Part shown: positions 48,930-58,579 of the stretch, piece by piece
Layout: the number at the start of each line of letters is the position of its first letter
Numbering within the stretch: position 1 is the stretch's first letter
Source of the DNA: Akkermansia sp.
GTDB lineage: Bacteria; Verrucomicrobiota; Verrucomicrobiia; Verrucomicrobiales; Akkermansiaceae
Direction of reading: 5' to 3'
Length of the DNA stretch: 64,000 bases
NCBI GenBank assembly: GCA_030523775.1
Contig: JAUNHW010000007.1
Span: 36,465-100,464 of the forward strand
Made by a program: the position numbers and the translations under genes
The notes under the pieces: generated by a model
Databases searched by the model: none
Seen by the model: only the letters and a program-made list of their open reading frames with translations
Told to the model about the DNA's origin: nothing

Positions 48930-49580
48930 TCAGGATGGGGAGTCCGTATTGCCCGGCGGGGGTTGCGGGGCGTTGGCCGCGGGCTCATCCTGCGGTTGCG
49001 GCTTGGGCTTCTTCTCCTTTTTCACGTTGAAGCGGTTGGCGGCCGCCTGAAAGCCCTCTTTCAACACGGTGCGGGCGGCTTCCTCCGCCTTGTCCAGCGT
49101 CTCCTCCAGCAGGGGGCGCTCCTCCGGCGTGAACTTGCCCAGCACGTGGCCGATCATGTTTTTCTGCCCCGGCACGCCGATGCCCACGCGCAGGCGGGGA
49201 AACTTCTCCGTGCCCAGGTGGGCGATGATGGATTTCATGCCGTTGTGGCCGCCTGCGGAGCCGCCCGCGCGCAGACGCATGGCACCCACCGGGAAGGAGA
49301 TGTCGTCGTACACCACAAAGACCTGCCCCGGCTCGAACTTGAAATAGCGCATGAGCGGCCCCACGCTCTCGCCGGATGCGTTCATGTATGTCTGCGGTTT
49401 TACCAGCAGCACGCCCGGGCCGGCGGCAAGCTCCGCCTTGCGCGCCTTGTCTGCCTTCCACACGGCGCCCAGGCGCGCGGCCAGGCGGTCCAGCACCATG
49501 AAGCCCACGTTGTGGCGGGTTTCCGCATACTCGCGGCCCGGGTTTCCCAGGCCCACGATGATTTTGACGGTTTCCTCCAT
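48930..49580 (-). CDS. pth: Peptidyl-tRNA hydrolase
   Basis: A 216-residue enzyme that frees tRNA from peptidyl-tRNA dropped by ribosomes. Family features: IIVGLGNPGREYAETRHNVGF (7-27) with catalytic His23, KPQTYMNASGESV near 62, the DDISFPVGAMRLRAGGSAGGHNGMKS region near 93, and FPRLRVGIGVP near 127. A Pro/Gln/Ala-rich tail of about 25 residues extends beyond the usual end. It follows leuA by 3 bases and is probably in its operon. Confidence 0.96.
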   Translation of the reverse strand: MEETVKIIVGLGNPGREYAETRHNVGFMVLDRLAARLGAVWKADKARKAELAAGPGVLLVKPQTYMNASGESVGPLMRYFKFEPGQVFVVYDDISFPVGAMRLRAGGSAGGHNGMKSIIAHLGTEKFPRLRVGIGVPGQKNMIGHVLGKFTPEERPLLEETLDKAEEAARTVLKEGFQAAANRFNVKKEKKPKPQPQDEPAANAPQPPPGNTDSPS

Positions 49581-49583
49581 GCC

Positions 49584-51131
<1,548 letters not shown>

Positions 51132-51154
51132 AGCCGTATCTTGCGTATGCCACC

Positions 51155-51182
51155 AGCATACCCCAACCCGCGCCAAGGGCAA
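51155..51182 (-). promoter_or_regulatory. Sigma70-type promoter of leuA-pth
   Basis: On the minus strand, TTGCCC (51177-51182), a 16-base spacer, then TATGCT (51155-51160), 23 bases before the ATG. Confidence 0.65.
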
Positions 51183-51228
51183 GGTAAAAATTCCGTTTTG
51201 TCATACCCGTCTCGCGCGCGCGCATAAT

Positions 51229-51250
51229 CGCGTGCGCAATTGCGCGCGCG
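51229..51250. repeat. GC-alternating inverted repeat
   Basis: An imperfect palindrome centred on AATT (10 of 11 bases match per arm) inside a longer run of alternating G and C (51212-51252). Alternating purine-pyrimidine tracts of this kind can form Z-DNA or cruciforms. It lies between the end of the inhibitor gene and the leuA promoter, which otherwise hold nothing recognisable. Confidence 0.5.
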
Positions 51251-51287
51251 CGATACGGAATGCCAAAAATATCCAGGCAGGCGGGTG

Positions 51288-51665
51288 CTATTCTCCGGGT
51301 AGCACCGTTACCTCATACCGCACGCTCCGGGCCGGTGCCTTGCCCTTTTCCCACGGGCGGGCGTAGTTCACCACCACGGTGGCGGTGCCGGGTTTCACGG
51401 CGGTGATGGTGACCTGCGTGGGGCTGGGTGCCCCGCACACGGGCTCCTGCCGCTCCTCCGCGGGCAGCTGGGCGGTTTCCACCTTCACGGCGGCACCGGG
51501 GGGCAGCTGCTCCGCCTTCCACAGGTAGCCCGTGGTGGGATTGCCCTCCAGCACGCGGGTGACGGTTTCACCCGCGCGCATGGTGATTTCCTCCCGCTGC
51601 ACCGGCTCCGCCGCCAGGCACACGCACACGGCGGCGGGGAACAGGGCAGGCAGGAGCGCTTTCAT
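51288..51665 (-). CDS. Chagasin/ICP-type cysteine protease inhibitor (family I42)
   Basis: A 125-residue exported protein: signal peptide about 1-19 and an immunoglobulin-like inhibitor domain. The three inhibitory loops of family I42 are visible: L4 as GNPTTGYLW (41-49, usual NPTTGY), L2-type CGAPSP (77-82, usual GAPG), and YARPWEKG (101-108, usual RPW). Members block papain-type (clan CA) cysteine proteases. It follows nagA by 16 bases. A role in protecting the cell from its own IdeS-like protease or from host cathepsins is speculation. Confidence 0.85.
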   Translation of the reverse strand: MKALLPALFPAAVCVCLAAEPVQREEITMRAGETVTRVLEGNPTTGYLWKAEQLPPGAAVKVETAQLPAEERQEPVCGAPSPTQVTITAVKPGTATVVVNYARPWEKGKAPARSVRYEVTVLPGE

Positions 51666-51681
51666 GGCTCGGGAACGGCGG

Positions 51682-52824
51682 TTACGCCTCGTAGCGCACC
51701 TCGCCGTCGATGATGGTCTTGAGGGTCTCGAACTCCGGGTCCAGCAGCACCAAATCCGCGGTGTAGCCGGGGGCCACCTTGCCGAGGCCGTGCAGGCCGA
51801 GGCTCTGGGCCTGGTTCCAGGAGGTGGCCTTCACCAGCTGGCAGAGCGGCTGGCCGGTAATCTTCCACACGTTGCGCAGGCCCTTGGCGTAGCGCAGGGT
51901 GGAGCCGGCCAGGTTGCCGGATTCCAGGCGGGCCACGCCGTCCTTCACCATGATGGGCAGGCCGCCCAGCTGGCCGGGGCCGTCCGGCATCCAGGAGCAC
52001 GCCAGGGAGTCCGTGATCATGATCATCTGGTCCGCGCTCTTGTTGGTGAAGGTGAGGTTGAGCATATCCGCGCACAGGTGGATGGTGTCGCAGATGATTT
52101 CAATCTTGATTTCCTTGTCCAGCATGCCGGAGCCCACCAGGCCGATTTCACGGTGGTGCTGGGGGCTCATCTGGTTGCAGAAGTGGGTGAGGTGCTTGAG
52201 GCCGGCGGCCTTGGCCTTCACAAAGTCCGCGTGCGTGGCGGCGGAGTGCCCGGCGGAGCAGGTGATGCCGCGCTCCGCGGCCTGGGCGATGAATTCCACG
52301 GCCCCCGGCATTTCCGGTGCCAGGGAGATGAGCAGCACCGGGTAGATGGAGCGGATGGAATCCACCTCCTCCATGTCCGCCGGGCGCACGAACGCGGGGT
52401 TCTGCGCACCGCACTGCTTGGGGTTGATGTACGGTCCCTCCAGGTGCACGCCGGGGGTCTTGGAGCCGTTGGGGGAGGCCGCATACTCCTTCACGCACGC
52501 ACACACGTCCTGGAGCGTCTTGGTGCCCAGCGTGAGCGTGGTGGGCAGCCAGGTGGTCACGCCCTCCTTCATCTTGCAGTCTGCAATGGTGCGGATGCTC
52601 TCCACCTTGCAGTCGCAGGTGTCGCACCCGCCCGCGCCGTGCGAGTGGATGTCGATAAAGCCCGGCAGCAGCATGTTGCCGCCGGCATCGATGACCTTGT
52701 CCGCCGCCGGGGTGGCCCCGTCCGGGTACACGGCTGCAATCTTGGTTCCTTCTATCAGCACGGAGGCCCCGGGAAGATCCACCCCGGGGGAGATGACGTG
52801 AGCGTTGGTGATGAGTGTCTTCAT
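51682..52824 (-). CDS. nagA: N-acetylglucosamine-6-phosphate deacetylase
   Basis: A 380-residue metal hydrolase that removes acetate from GlcNAc-6-phosphate, feeding amino sugars to glycolysis or wall recycling. Amidohydrolase features: PGFIDIHSHGAGG near 54, VHLEGPYINPKQCGAQN near 125, TCSAGHSAAT near 188, LTHFCNQMSP near 211, and the catalytic Asp in MITDSLACSWMPDG near 270. Length is normal. nagB is not in the window. It shares a transcript with the chagasin-type inhibitor gene and fits the secreted GH20 enzyme encoded at 22 kb. Confidence 0.94.
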   Translation of the reverse strand: MKTLITNAHVISPGVDLPGASVLIEGTKIAAVYPDGATPAADKVIDAGGNMLLPGFIDIHSHGAGGCDTCDCKVESIRTIADCKMKEGVTTWLPTTLTLGTKTLQDVCACVKEYAASPNGSKTPGVHLEGPYINPKQCGAQNPAFVRPADMEEVDSIRSIYPVLLISLAPEMPGAVEFIAQAAERGITCSAGHSAATHADFVKAKAAGLKHLTHFCNQMSPQHHREIGLVGSGMLDKEIKIEIICDTIHLCADMLNLTFTNKSADQMIMITDSLACSWMPDGPGQLGGLPIMVKDGVARLESGNLAGSTLRYAKGLRNVWKITGQPLCQLVKATSWNQAQSLGLHGLGKVAPGYTADLVLLDPEFETLKTIIDGEVRYEA

Positions 52825-52862
52825 GGTGATGATGAGTTCAGGGCCCCGCCCTGTTCACAGCC

Positions 52863-52891
52863 ATCCTACCCCCTGCCGCACCGTCTTTCAA
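52863..52891 (-). promoter_or_regulatory. Sigma70-type promoter of nagA
   Basis: On the minus strand, TTGAAA (52886-52891), a 17-base spacer, then TAGGAT (52863-52868), 38 bases before the ATG. Confidence 0.77.
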
Positions 52892-53014
52892 GGCAAAAAC
52901 GCCCGCCCCGCCCGAAAGTTTGGAAAAGTTAAGCAAAAGATGACGCGGAAAACACCCTGCACGAACCGTGAACCGCGATACGGCAAGGGGAAAAATCTTT
53001 TTGCAAAAATGACC

Positions 53015-53043
53015 TTGCACCGGGTGGGGGGATGGGGTAGGAT
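53015..53043 (+). promoter_or_regulatory. Sigma70-type promoter of dnaB
   Basis: TTGCAC (53015-53020), a 17-base spacer, then TAGGAT (53038-53043), 16 bases before the ATG. Confidence 0.75.
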
Positions 53044-53059
53044 GCGCCCACCGATTACC

Positions 53060-54502
53060 ATGAGCGAAGAAAAAGAAGACAAACCGGATTTGAAGGCGGG
53101 GGCATCCCCCGCGAGGGATAGGGAGAACATGATGATGCCCCAGGCGCCGGACTTGGAGAAGAGCCTGCTCTCCATGATGACGATGGACCCGGAAACGGTG
53201 ATTCCGCAGTGCGTGGAGGAAGGCATCACGGAAGACTACTTCTACATTCCGGCGCACCGCATCCTGTGGAACCTTTTCCTGGAGCGCTACGATGCGCGCC
53301 TGGCGCTGGACGTAACCACCGTGGCGCAGGTGCTCACGGACCGCAACCTGCTGGAATCCGTGGGCGGGCGCCCCGGGTTGATGGACGTGTACACCTTTTC
53401 CACCAGCACGGCCCTGTTCCACCACCACATGGAGACGCTGCGCGAGAAGTACATCCGCCGCTGCATCGTGCACACCTCGAACGCCGCCTCCGTGGCAGCC
53501 TACACCGGAGACACGGAAGTGGCAGAGCTGCTGGACCAGACCGAGCAGGCCGTGCTGCAGATACGCCAGAACACGGAGGCGGGCAAGAAGAAGTGGTCCC
53601 TCAAGCAGGATATCCAAAGCTTCATGGACACGGTGGAGCGGCTGATGCACGGCGGGGACAAGCTGCAGGGCCTCTCCACCGGGTTCGACAAGCTGGACAG
53701 GGATTCCAACGGCCTGAAACCCGGCGAGCTCTTTGTGGTGGCGGCGCGCCCCTCCATGGGCAAGACCTCCTTCCTGCTCAACATCATCGAGCACCTTATC
53801 ATCCAGGAGAAGAAAGCCGTGCTCATGTTCTCCTGCGAAATGCCCAGCACCCAGCTGGTGGAGCGCCTCATCCTTTCCCTGAGCGGCATCAGCAAGCAGG
53901 AAATCCTCTTGAAGCGCTCCGGCATGAAAAAGGGCGACCTCAAGAAAATCACGGATGCCGTGCGCCTGCTCAAGGCCGCGCGCCTGATTATAGACGACAC
54001 CGCCGGCATCTCCATTGCAGAGCTGCGCGCCAAGGCCCGCCGCGTGAAGAGAGAGCAGCCGGACCTGGCCTGTATCGGCATCGACTACCTGCAGCTCATG
54101 CGCTCCCACACCAAGCAGGCGCAGAACAGCCGCGAACGCGAGATTGCAGAAATCTCCGGCGGGCTCAAGAACCTGGCCAAGGAGCTGGAAATCCCCATCA
54201 TCGTGCTGGCACAGCTCAACCGCGGCCCGGAAAACCGCCCAGGCAAGTCCAAGGGTGTGCCCATGATGAGCGACCTGCGTGAATCCGGTGCCATTGAACA
54301 GGATGCGGACATGATTGGCCTGCTCTACCGCACGGCCTACTACGCGGAGAACGAGGAGCAGCGCCAGGCCGCGGGACAGCGGGCCAACCTCCTGCTCGCC
54401 AAGAACAGAAACGGGCCCACGGGAGATGTGCCGCTCAGTTTCGTGGCGGAGCTCATGCGCTTTGTACCGCGCGTGCCGGACGAGGCGGACGAGGGAGAGT
54501 AA
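53060..54502 (+). CDS. dnaB: Replicative DNA helicase DnaB
   Basis: A 480-residue hexameric helicase that unwinds the replication fork. An N-terminal DnaB_N domain (about 30-135, PQAPDLEKSLLSMM...) is followed by a RecA-like domain with Walker A ARPSMGKTS (about 231-239), Walker B IGIDYLQLM near 340, and the LRESGAIEQDADMI arginine-finger region near 410. The start at 53060 follows the promoter; in-frame codons upstream include it and were rejected. An amidase-like lipoprotein gene follows after 9 bases. Confidence 0.95.
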   Translation: MSEEKEDKPDLKAGASPARDRENMMMPQAPDLEKSLLSMMTMDPETVIPQCVEEGITEDYFYIPAHRILWNLFLERYDARLALDVTTVAQVLTDRNLLESVGGRPGLMDVYTFSTSTALFHHHMETLREKYIRRCIVHTSNAASVAAYTGDTEVAELLDQTEQAVLQIRQNTEAGKKKWSLKQDIQSFMDTVERLMHGGDKLQGLSTGFDKLDRDSNGLKPGELFVVAARPSMGKTSFLLNIIEHLIIQEKKAVLMFSCEMPSTQLVERLILSLSGISKQEILLKRSGMKKGDLKKITDAVRLLKAARLIIDDTAGISIAELRAKARRVKREQPDLACIGIDYLQLMRSHTKQAQNSREREIAEISGGLKNLAKELEIPIIVLAQLNRGPENRPGKSKGVPMMSDLRESGAIEQDADMIGLLYRTAYYAENEEQRQAAGQRANLLLAKNRNGPTGDVPLSFVAELMRFVPRVPDEADEGE

Positions 54503-54511
54503 CCCGCAGCC

Positions 54512-55435
54512 GTGAGCATGCCCGTGAACAGGTGGAAGCAGGTATTGGCCGCGGCTGTGGCCGCGCTGGCGCTGGCGGGCTGCACCGGCCTGGGCATCGG
54601 TTCGTCCTCCGGCGTGGTGGTGCTGGATATCGGCCACTGTGCGGAAAGCCCCGGCGCCTCCACCCCCGGGCGCCTGGCGAACGGCGTCTCCCTGGAGGAG
54701 TGCAGCTTCTGGTACAAGTATTCCTATGACGTGAAGCGCGAGGTGGAGCGCGCGGGCTACCGCTGCACCGTGTGCAACCGCGGCAACGGAAACGCCCTCT
54801 CCCCGGAGATGGCGCGTGATGCGCGCCGCGCCGGCGTGGTGCACCTGCGCCGCCCCGGCAAAGGCGGCGAGCGCTACCCCTCACGCTACCACCCGGACCG
54901 CGTGGGCAGCGGCGTGGTGAGCGCAGACTATGCCGTGTACCGCCGTGCCGCCGCCATTGTGTTCCTGCACCACAACCGCTCCGGCGGGTGGAGGGACGGC
55001 GCCTCCCCCTCCATCATCATCTGCAACCGCTACAACGGGCGCCCGCTGGCAAGCGCCATTGCCAACACGCTCAACAGGGAAATCCTGAACCACGGCATGC
55101 CCAACGGCGGGCGCGCATGCACCGTGCAGGCGCGCTATGTGGATGCAGACCGCTCCGCCGCCTGGATGAACACGTGTGATGATTCCGGCATTCCCGCCGC
55201 CGTGGTGGAGGCCGCCTTCCTCAACAACCGCGGGCACGCCGCCTTCCTGGCGGATGATGCCAACGCCCGCCGCTACGCCCGCGCCATCGGCCGCGGTATT
55301 GTGGCCTACCTGCGCGGCGGCACCCACCCGCGCCATGTCCGCCACGATGAAAACAAGCCGGATGAAGGCTCATTCGGCTATGCCGCAGAATCCCGCCGCA
55401 TCACCGTCCCCGGCGCCAAGCTCCTGGTGCATTGA
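54512..55435 (+). CDS. Amidase_3-like lipoprotein
   Basis: A 307-residue protein starting at GTG 54512 (an ATG two codons on is possible). Lipobox LAGC (about 21-24). The rest follows the N-acetylmuramoyl-L-alanine amidase fold: VVVLDIGHCAESPGA near 36 with the first zinc His, a Glu-rich helix (LEECSFWYKYSYDV), IVFLHHNRSGG near 150 with the second His, and AAVVEAAFLNNRGH near 232 with the catalytic Glu. It is more diverged than the tandem copies at 30-32 kb. It lies 9 bases after dnaB and may be expressed with it. Confidence 0.8.
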   Translation: MSMPVNRWKQVLAAAVAALALAGCTGLGIGSSSGVVVLDIGHCAESPGASTPGRLANGVSLEECSFWYKYSYDVKREVERAGYRCTVCNRGNGNALSPEMARDARRAGVVHLRRPGKGGERYPSRYHPDRVGSGVVSADYAVYRRAAAIVFLHHNRSGGWRDGASPSIIICNRYNGRPLASAIANTLNREILNHGMPNGGRACTVQARYVDADRSAAWMNTCDDSGIPAAVVEAAFLNNRGHAAFLADDANARRYARAIGRGIVAYLRGGTHPRHVRHDENKPDEGSFGYAAESRRITVPGAKLLVH

Positions 55436-55443
55436 GGGGAGCC

Positions 55444-56088
55444 TCAAATATCCTCCCGCTCCGGTAGGGAAACAATACGCTCCGCCGTGGCGGAAAGCGC
55501 GCGCAGGGGCATCCACGCGCACGCTGCGGCCGCCAGCGTGCACACCGTGCGGATGGCAAGCAAGCCGTCCACATCCGTCAGGGTCGCCCCCAGCAGAAAC
55601 AGCGGCAGCAACGCCGCGAGCGCGCGGAGTTTCACCGGCGCCGCCTTTATGTTCGGCAGGTTGATGAGCACGGATATCAGGAGAATCAGGCAGACATAGG
55701 GCGGGATTTCCGCCTGCCGCGCCAGCAGGGGTTCCCCGGCAATCACCGTATACACTGCGCAAACGGGTATCAGCAGGGCGATAAACACGCCCAGCTGCGT
55801 GAGGAAGCGCGTGAACGCGCTGCCCCGCCCCGCCACCAGCACCAGGTGGCACCATGCCGCCAGCGGGCCCAGGCAGGCCACCGCCGCCAGCAGCAGCACG
55901 GATGCCGCCGCGCCGCACAGCAGGGCCGCAGAGAGCAGGGCCTGGCTCTGCACCGCCGCCGCCAGCATGGCGCACGCAATCTCCGCCGGCGCGCAAACCG
56001 CCGCCGCCAGCATGCACACCAGCGCCGCGCGCGCCAGCACCGCGGCCGCTCGCTTCACTCCGGGGTAGATGAGCCATTCGTCATTCAT
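55444..56088 (-). CDS. Polytopic membrane protein, unknown function
   Basis: A 214-residue protein with about six membrane helices, very rich in Ala and Leu, and almost no soluble part. The C-terminus is EREDI. No family recognised. The start at 56088 (MNDEWLIYPGVKRA) was chosen over a longer frame that would overlap prmC more. It overlaps the end of prmC by 8 bases, so it is probably the third gene of the prfA-prmC unit. The shape resembles small Yip1-like or DUF membrane proteins, but I cannot assign one. Confidence 0.68.
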   Translation of the reverse strand: MNDEWLIYPGVKRAAAVLARAALVCMLAAAVCAPAEIACAMLAAAVQSQALLSAALLCGAAASVLLLAAVACLGPLAAWCHLVLVAGRGSAFTRFLTQLGVFIALLIPVCAVYTVIAGEPLLARQAEIPPYVCLILLISVLINLPNIKAAPVKLRALAALLPLFLLGATLTDVDGLLAIRTVCTLAAAACAWMPLRALSATAERIVSLPEREDI

Positions 56089-56995
56089 CCATCGGGACCT
56101 CCTGAAGTTCCTTCTCCTTTTCTTCCCGTTCTGGTGCGCGGCCAATGGGGAAGCGGGGCTTGCCGCTCATGTCGGTCAGCACTTCCGTGTCTGTGAAGCC
56201 CAGCTCCTGCATGAGGGCGCGCACGCGCTCGCCCTGGTCGTGCCCCACCTCCAGGGCCACCAGCGCGCGGCCCGCCAGGTGCGGCAGGCTTTCCTTCAGG
56301 AAGGCGCGCACCACGTCCAGGCCGTCTGGTCCGCCGTAGAGCGCGGTGGCGGGGTCGTGCGCCACTTCCGCGGCCACCTGTTCGCCATCCGGCACGTAGG
56401 GCAGGTTGGCCAGCACCAGGTTGAAGGGAGAGGGCGGGGTGATGGCGCTTTCCGCCGCATCGGTCCATGCGGAGAACAAATCGCTGCGGTAGGTTTGCAC
56501 CCTGGCACCCAGGCGGTTGGCGTTTTCCAGGGTGAGCGCCAGTGCGGCATCAGAGATGTCTGCCAACACCACCGTGGGGTGCTGCTCCGCCAGTTCCAGG
56601 GCCAGGGTGATGCCGATGACGCCGCTGCCGCAGCCCATGTCCAGCACGCGCATGCCGTCCTTCCTCTCCACGCGAGAGAGAGCCAGCTCCACCAGCTCCT
56701 CCGTCTCCGGGCGCGGAATGAGCGCGCGGGCATCCGTGCGGAACTCGCGGCGGTAGAATTCCGTGCTGCCCAGCAGGTGCTGCAGCGGCACGCCCTGGCC
56801 GCGCTGCCGCAGGAGCTCGCGCAGCGGTGCCAGCTTGGCTTCCGGCAGCGGGTCGTCGAAATGCAGGTACAGCCATGTGCGGTCGCAGCCCAGCACATGC
56901 ACCATGAGGCTCTGCATGGAATGCCGCGCACCCTCTATGCCGCGCGCCTCTAGGTATTGCGTGCCGCCGGTCAGGACCTCGTTGACGGTTTTCAT
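56081..56995 (-). CDS. prmC: Release-factor glutamine methyltransferase PrmC
   Basis: A 304-residue SAM-dependent enzyme that methylates the Gln of the GGQ motif in release factors. An N-terminal helical domain (about 1-75) is followed by the Rossmann methyltransferase: YRREFRTDARALIPRPETEELV near 83 and the SAM loop VLDMGCGSGVIGITLA near 118. The substrate motif normally written NPPY reads NLPY (in LANLPYVP, near 196). It is 9 bases downstream of its substrate gene prfA, the classic arrangement. Confidence 0.93.
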   Translation of the reverse strand: MKTVNEVLTGGTQYLEARGIEGARHSMQSLMVHVLGCDRTWLYLHFDDPLPEAKLAPLRELLRQRGQGVPLQHLLGSTEFYRREFRTDARALIPRPETEELVELALSRVERKDGMRVLDMGCGSGVIGITLALELAEQHPTVVLADISDAALALTLENANRLGARVQTYRSDLFSAWTDAAESAITPPSPFNLVLANLPYVPDGEQVAAEVAHDPATALYGGPDGLDVVRAFLKESLPHLAGRALVALEVGHDQGERVRALMQELGFTDTEVLTDMSGKPRFPIGRAPEREEKEKELQEVPMDE

Positions 56996-57004
56996 GGCGT
57001 GTCG

Positions 57005-58081
57005 TTATTTCAATTCGTCCATGCGCTCCTGCATCTCGGCATGCTGCATGCGGGAGATGATTTCATCCAGCGCGCCGGTGGAGACCACAATGTCCAGGTT
57101 GTAGGCGGTGTAGCCGATGCGGTGGTCCGTGAGGCGGTTTTGCGGGAAGTTGTAGGTGCGAATCTTCTCCTCGCGGCCGCCGGAGCCGATGAGGGCGCGG
57201 CGCTTGTCGGAGTAGTTCTGCTGGGCCTCGCGCTGTTTCATCTCGAAAAGGCGTGCGCGCAGGATGCGCATGCCGGTCTCCCTGTTCTTGATTTGGGAGC
57301 GCTCCTGCTCGCAGCGCACCATGATACCTGTGGGCAGGTGGAAAATCTGCACGGCGGATTCCGTGCGGTTCACGTGCTGGCCGCCGGCGCCGCCGGAGCG
57401 GCAGGTTTCTATGCGCAGGTCCTCCGGGCGGATTTCGATATCCACCTCCTCCGCCTCCGGCAGCACGGCCACCGTGGCGGTGGAGGTATGGATGCGCCCC
57501 TGCGTTTCCGTGGCGGGCACGCGCTGCACGCGGTGCACGCCGCTCTCGTACTTCATGAAGCGGAAAACCTCCTCCCCGGAGACGCGCGCGGTCACTTCCT
57601 TGAAGCCGCCCACATCACTGGGGCTGGCATCCAGGATCTCGAACTTCCAGCCGCGGGTGTCCGCATAGCGCTGGTACATGCCCAGCAGGTCCCCGGCAAA
57701 GAGGGATGCCTCGTCCCCGCCCGTGCCGGCGCGGATTTCCACCAGGGCGTCGCGGTCCTCCGTGGCATCGCGCGGCAGCAGGCTGTACTGGATTTCCTCC
57801 TGCAGCCGTGCCTCCCTGGGCTCCAGCTCCGCCAGGTCCGCCTGGGCAAGCGCGGCCATCTCCTCGTCCTCGCCGCCTGCCAGCTCGCGGTTTTCCTCAA
57901 TCTGGCGGCGGATGACCTGGAGCTCGTCCCAGCTGTCCATCAGCTCCTTGGTGCGGCGGTGCTCGCGCATCAGTTCCTCCGCCCGCGCGCGGTCGTTGAA
58001 CAGGGCCGGGTCCGCAATCTGCGTCTCCAGCTCCGCCAGCCGCGCGCGGCGTTTCTCAATGAGCGGCGCATAGTCCATCAT
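57005..58081 (-). CDS. prfA: Peptide chain release factor 1
   Basis: A 358-residue protein that reads UAA and UAG stop codons and triggers release of the finished chain. The GGQ loop is SGGAGGQHVNRTESAVQ near 230. Upstream are GVHRVQRVPATETQGRIHTSTATVAVLPE (about 180-208), typical of RF1 rather than RF2, and DEASLFAGDLLGMYQRYA near 124. Two adjacent ATGs start the gene. A strong promoter ends only 8 bases before the first ATG. It forms an operon with prmC. Confidence 0.96.
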   Translation of the reverse strand: MMDYAPLIEKRRARLAELETQIADPALFNDRARAEELMREHRRTKELMDSWDELQVIRRQIEENRELAGGEDEEMAALAQADLAELEPREARLQEEIQYSLLPRDATEDRDALVEIRAGTGGDEASLFAGDLLGMYQRYADTRGWKFEILDASPSDVGGFKEVTARVSGEEVFRFMKYESGVHRVQRVPATETQGRIHTSTATVAVLPEAEEVDIEIRPEDLRIETCRSGGAGGQHVNRTESAVQIFHLPTGIMVRCEQERSQIKNRETGMRILRARLFEMKQREAQQNYSDKRRALIGSGGREEKIRTYNFPQNRLTDHRIGYTAYNLDIVVSTGALDEIISRMQHAEMQERMDELK

Positions 58082-58089
58082 ACCCCCTC

Positions 58090-58118
58090 ATTCTAGCCCA
58101 CGGCCCCGCGCCGCGCAA
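58090..58118 (-). promoter_or_regulatory. Sigma70-type promoter of prfA-prmC
   Basis: On the minus strand, TTGCGC (58113-58118), a 17-base spacer, then TAGAAT (58090-58095). The ATG lies 8 bases on, so the leader would be about 0-2 bases if the first ATG is used. Confidence 0.75.
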
Positions 58119-58144
58119 GCGCAATATCGCGGCGCGGCGCGGTA

Positions 58145-58558
58145 TCAGTCCGCGTTTCCCAGCCAGTTGTTGAGGATTTCCACGGCGGCTGCCTGGTCGA
58201 TGATGGGTTTGAAATCCCGCGCCTTCCTGCCGGCGGCGTGCAGCTTGTCCTGGGCCACGCTGGTGGTCAGGAATTCATCCACGTAGACGAGCGGGAGCTC
58301 CGGCAGGCGAGCGTGCAGCCTCTCCCCGAAGGCGCGCACCTTCTCGCAAGCGGTGCCCTCTGTGCCGTCCAGGCGCAGCGGCAGGCCGAGCACCAGGGTG
58401 CGGATGCCGCGCTCCGCCACCAGTTGCGCGATGCGCTCCAGGGGTTCCGTGCGGTTCAGGTGGATGCTTTCCACGGGGTGCGCCAAGATGCCGCACGCAT
58501 CCGTGGCTGCAATGCCGATGCGTGCCTGGCCGAAATCTATGCCCAGCGCGGGATGCAT
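58145..58558 (-). CDS. ruvX: RuvX/YqgF family putative Holliday junction resolvase
   Basis: A 137-residue RNase H-fold nuclease involved in pre-16S rRNA processing and perhaps recombination. Family motifs: LGIDFGQARIGIAATD (5-20) with the first catalytic Asp, RTLVLGLPLRLDGTEG near 54, VYVDEFLTT near 91, and DQAAAVEILNNWL near 121. It lies 21 bases after manC and is probably read from the manC promoter. Confidence 0.92.
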   Translation of the reverse strand: MHPALGIDFGQARIGIAATDACGILAHPVESIHLNRTEPLERIAQLVAERGIRTLVLGLPLRLDGTEGTACEKVRAFGERLHARLPELPLVYVDEFLTTSVAQDKLHAAGRKARDFKPIIDQAAAVEILNNWLGNAD

Positions 58559-58579
58559 GGGGATTTACTAGGTACTATT

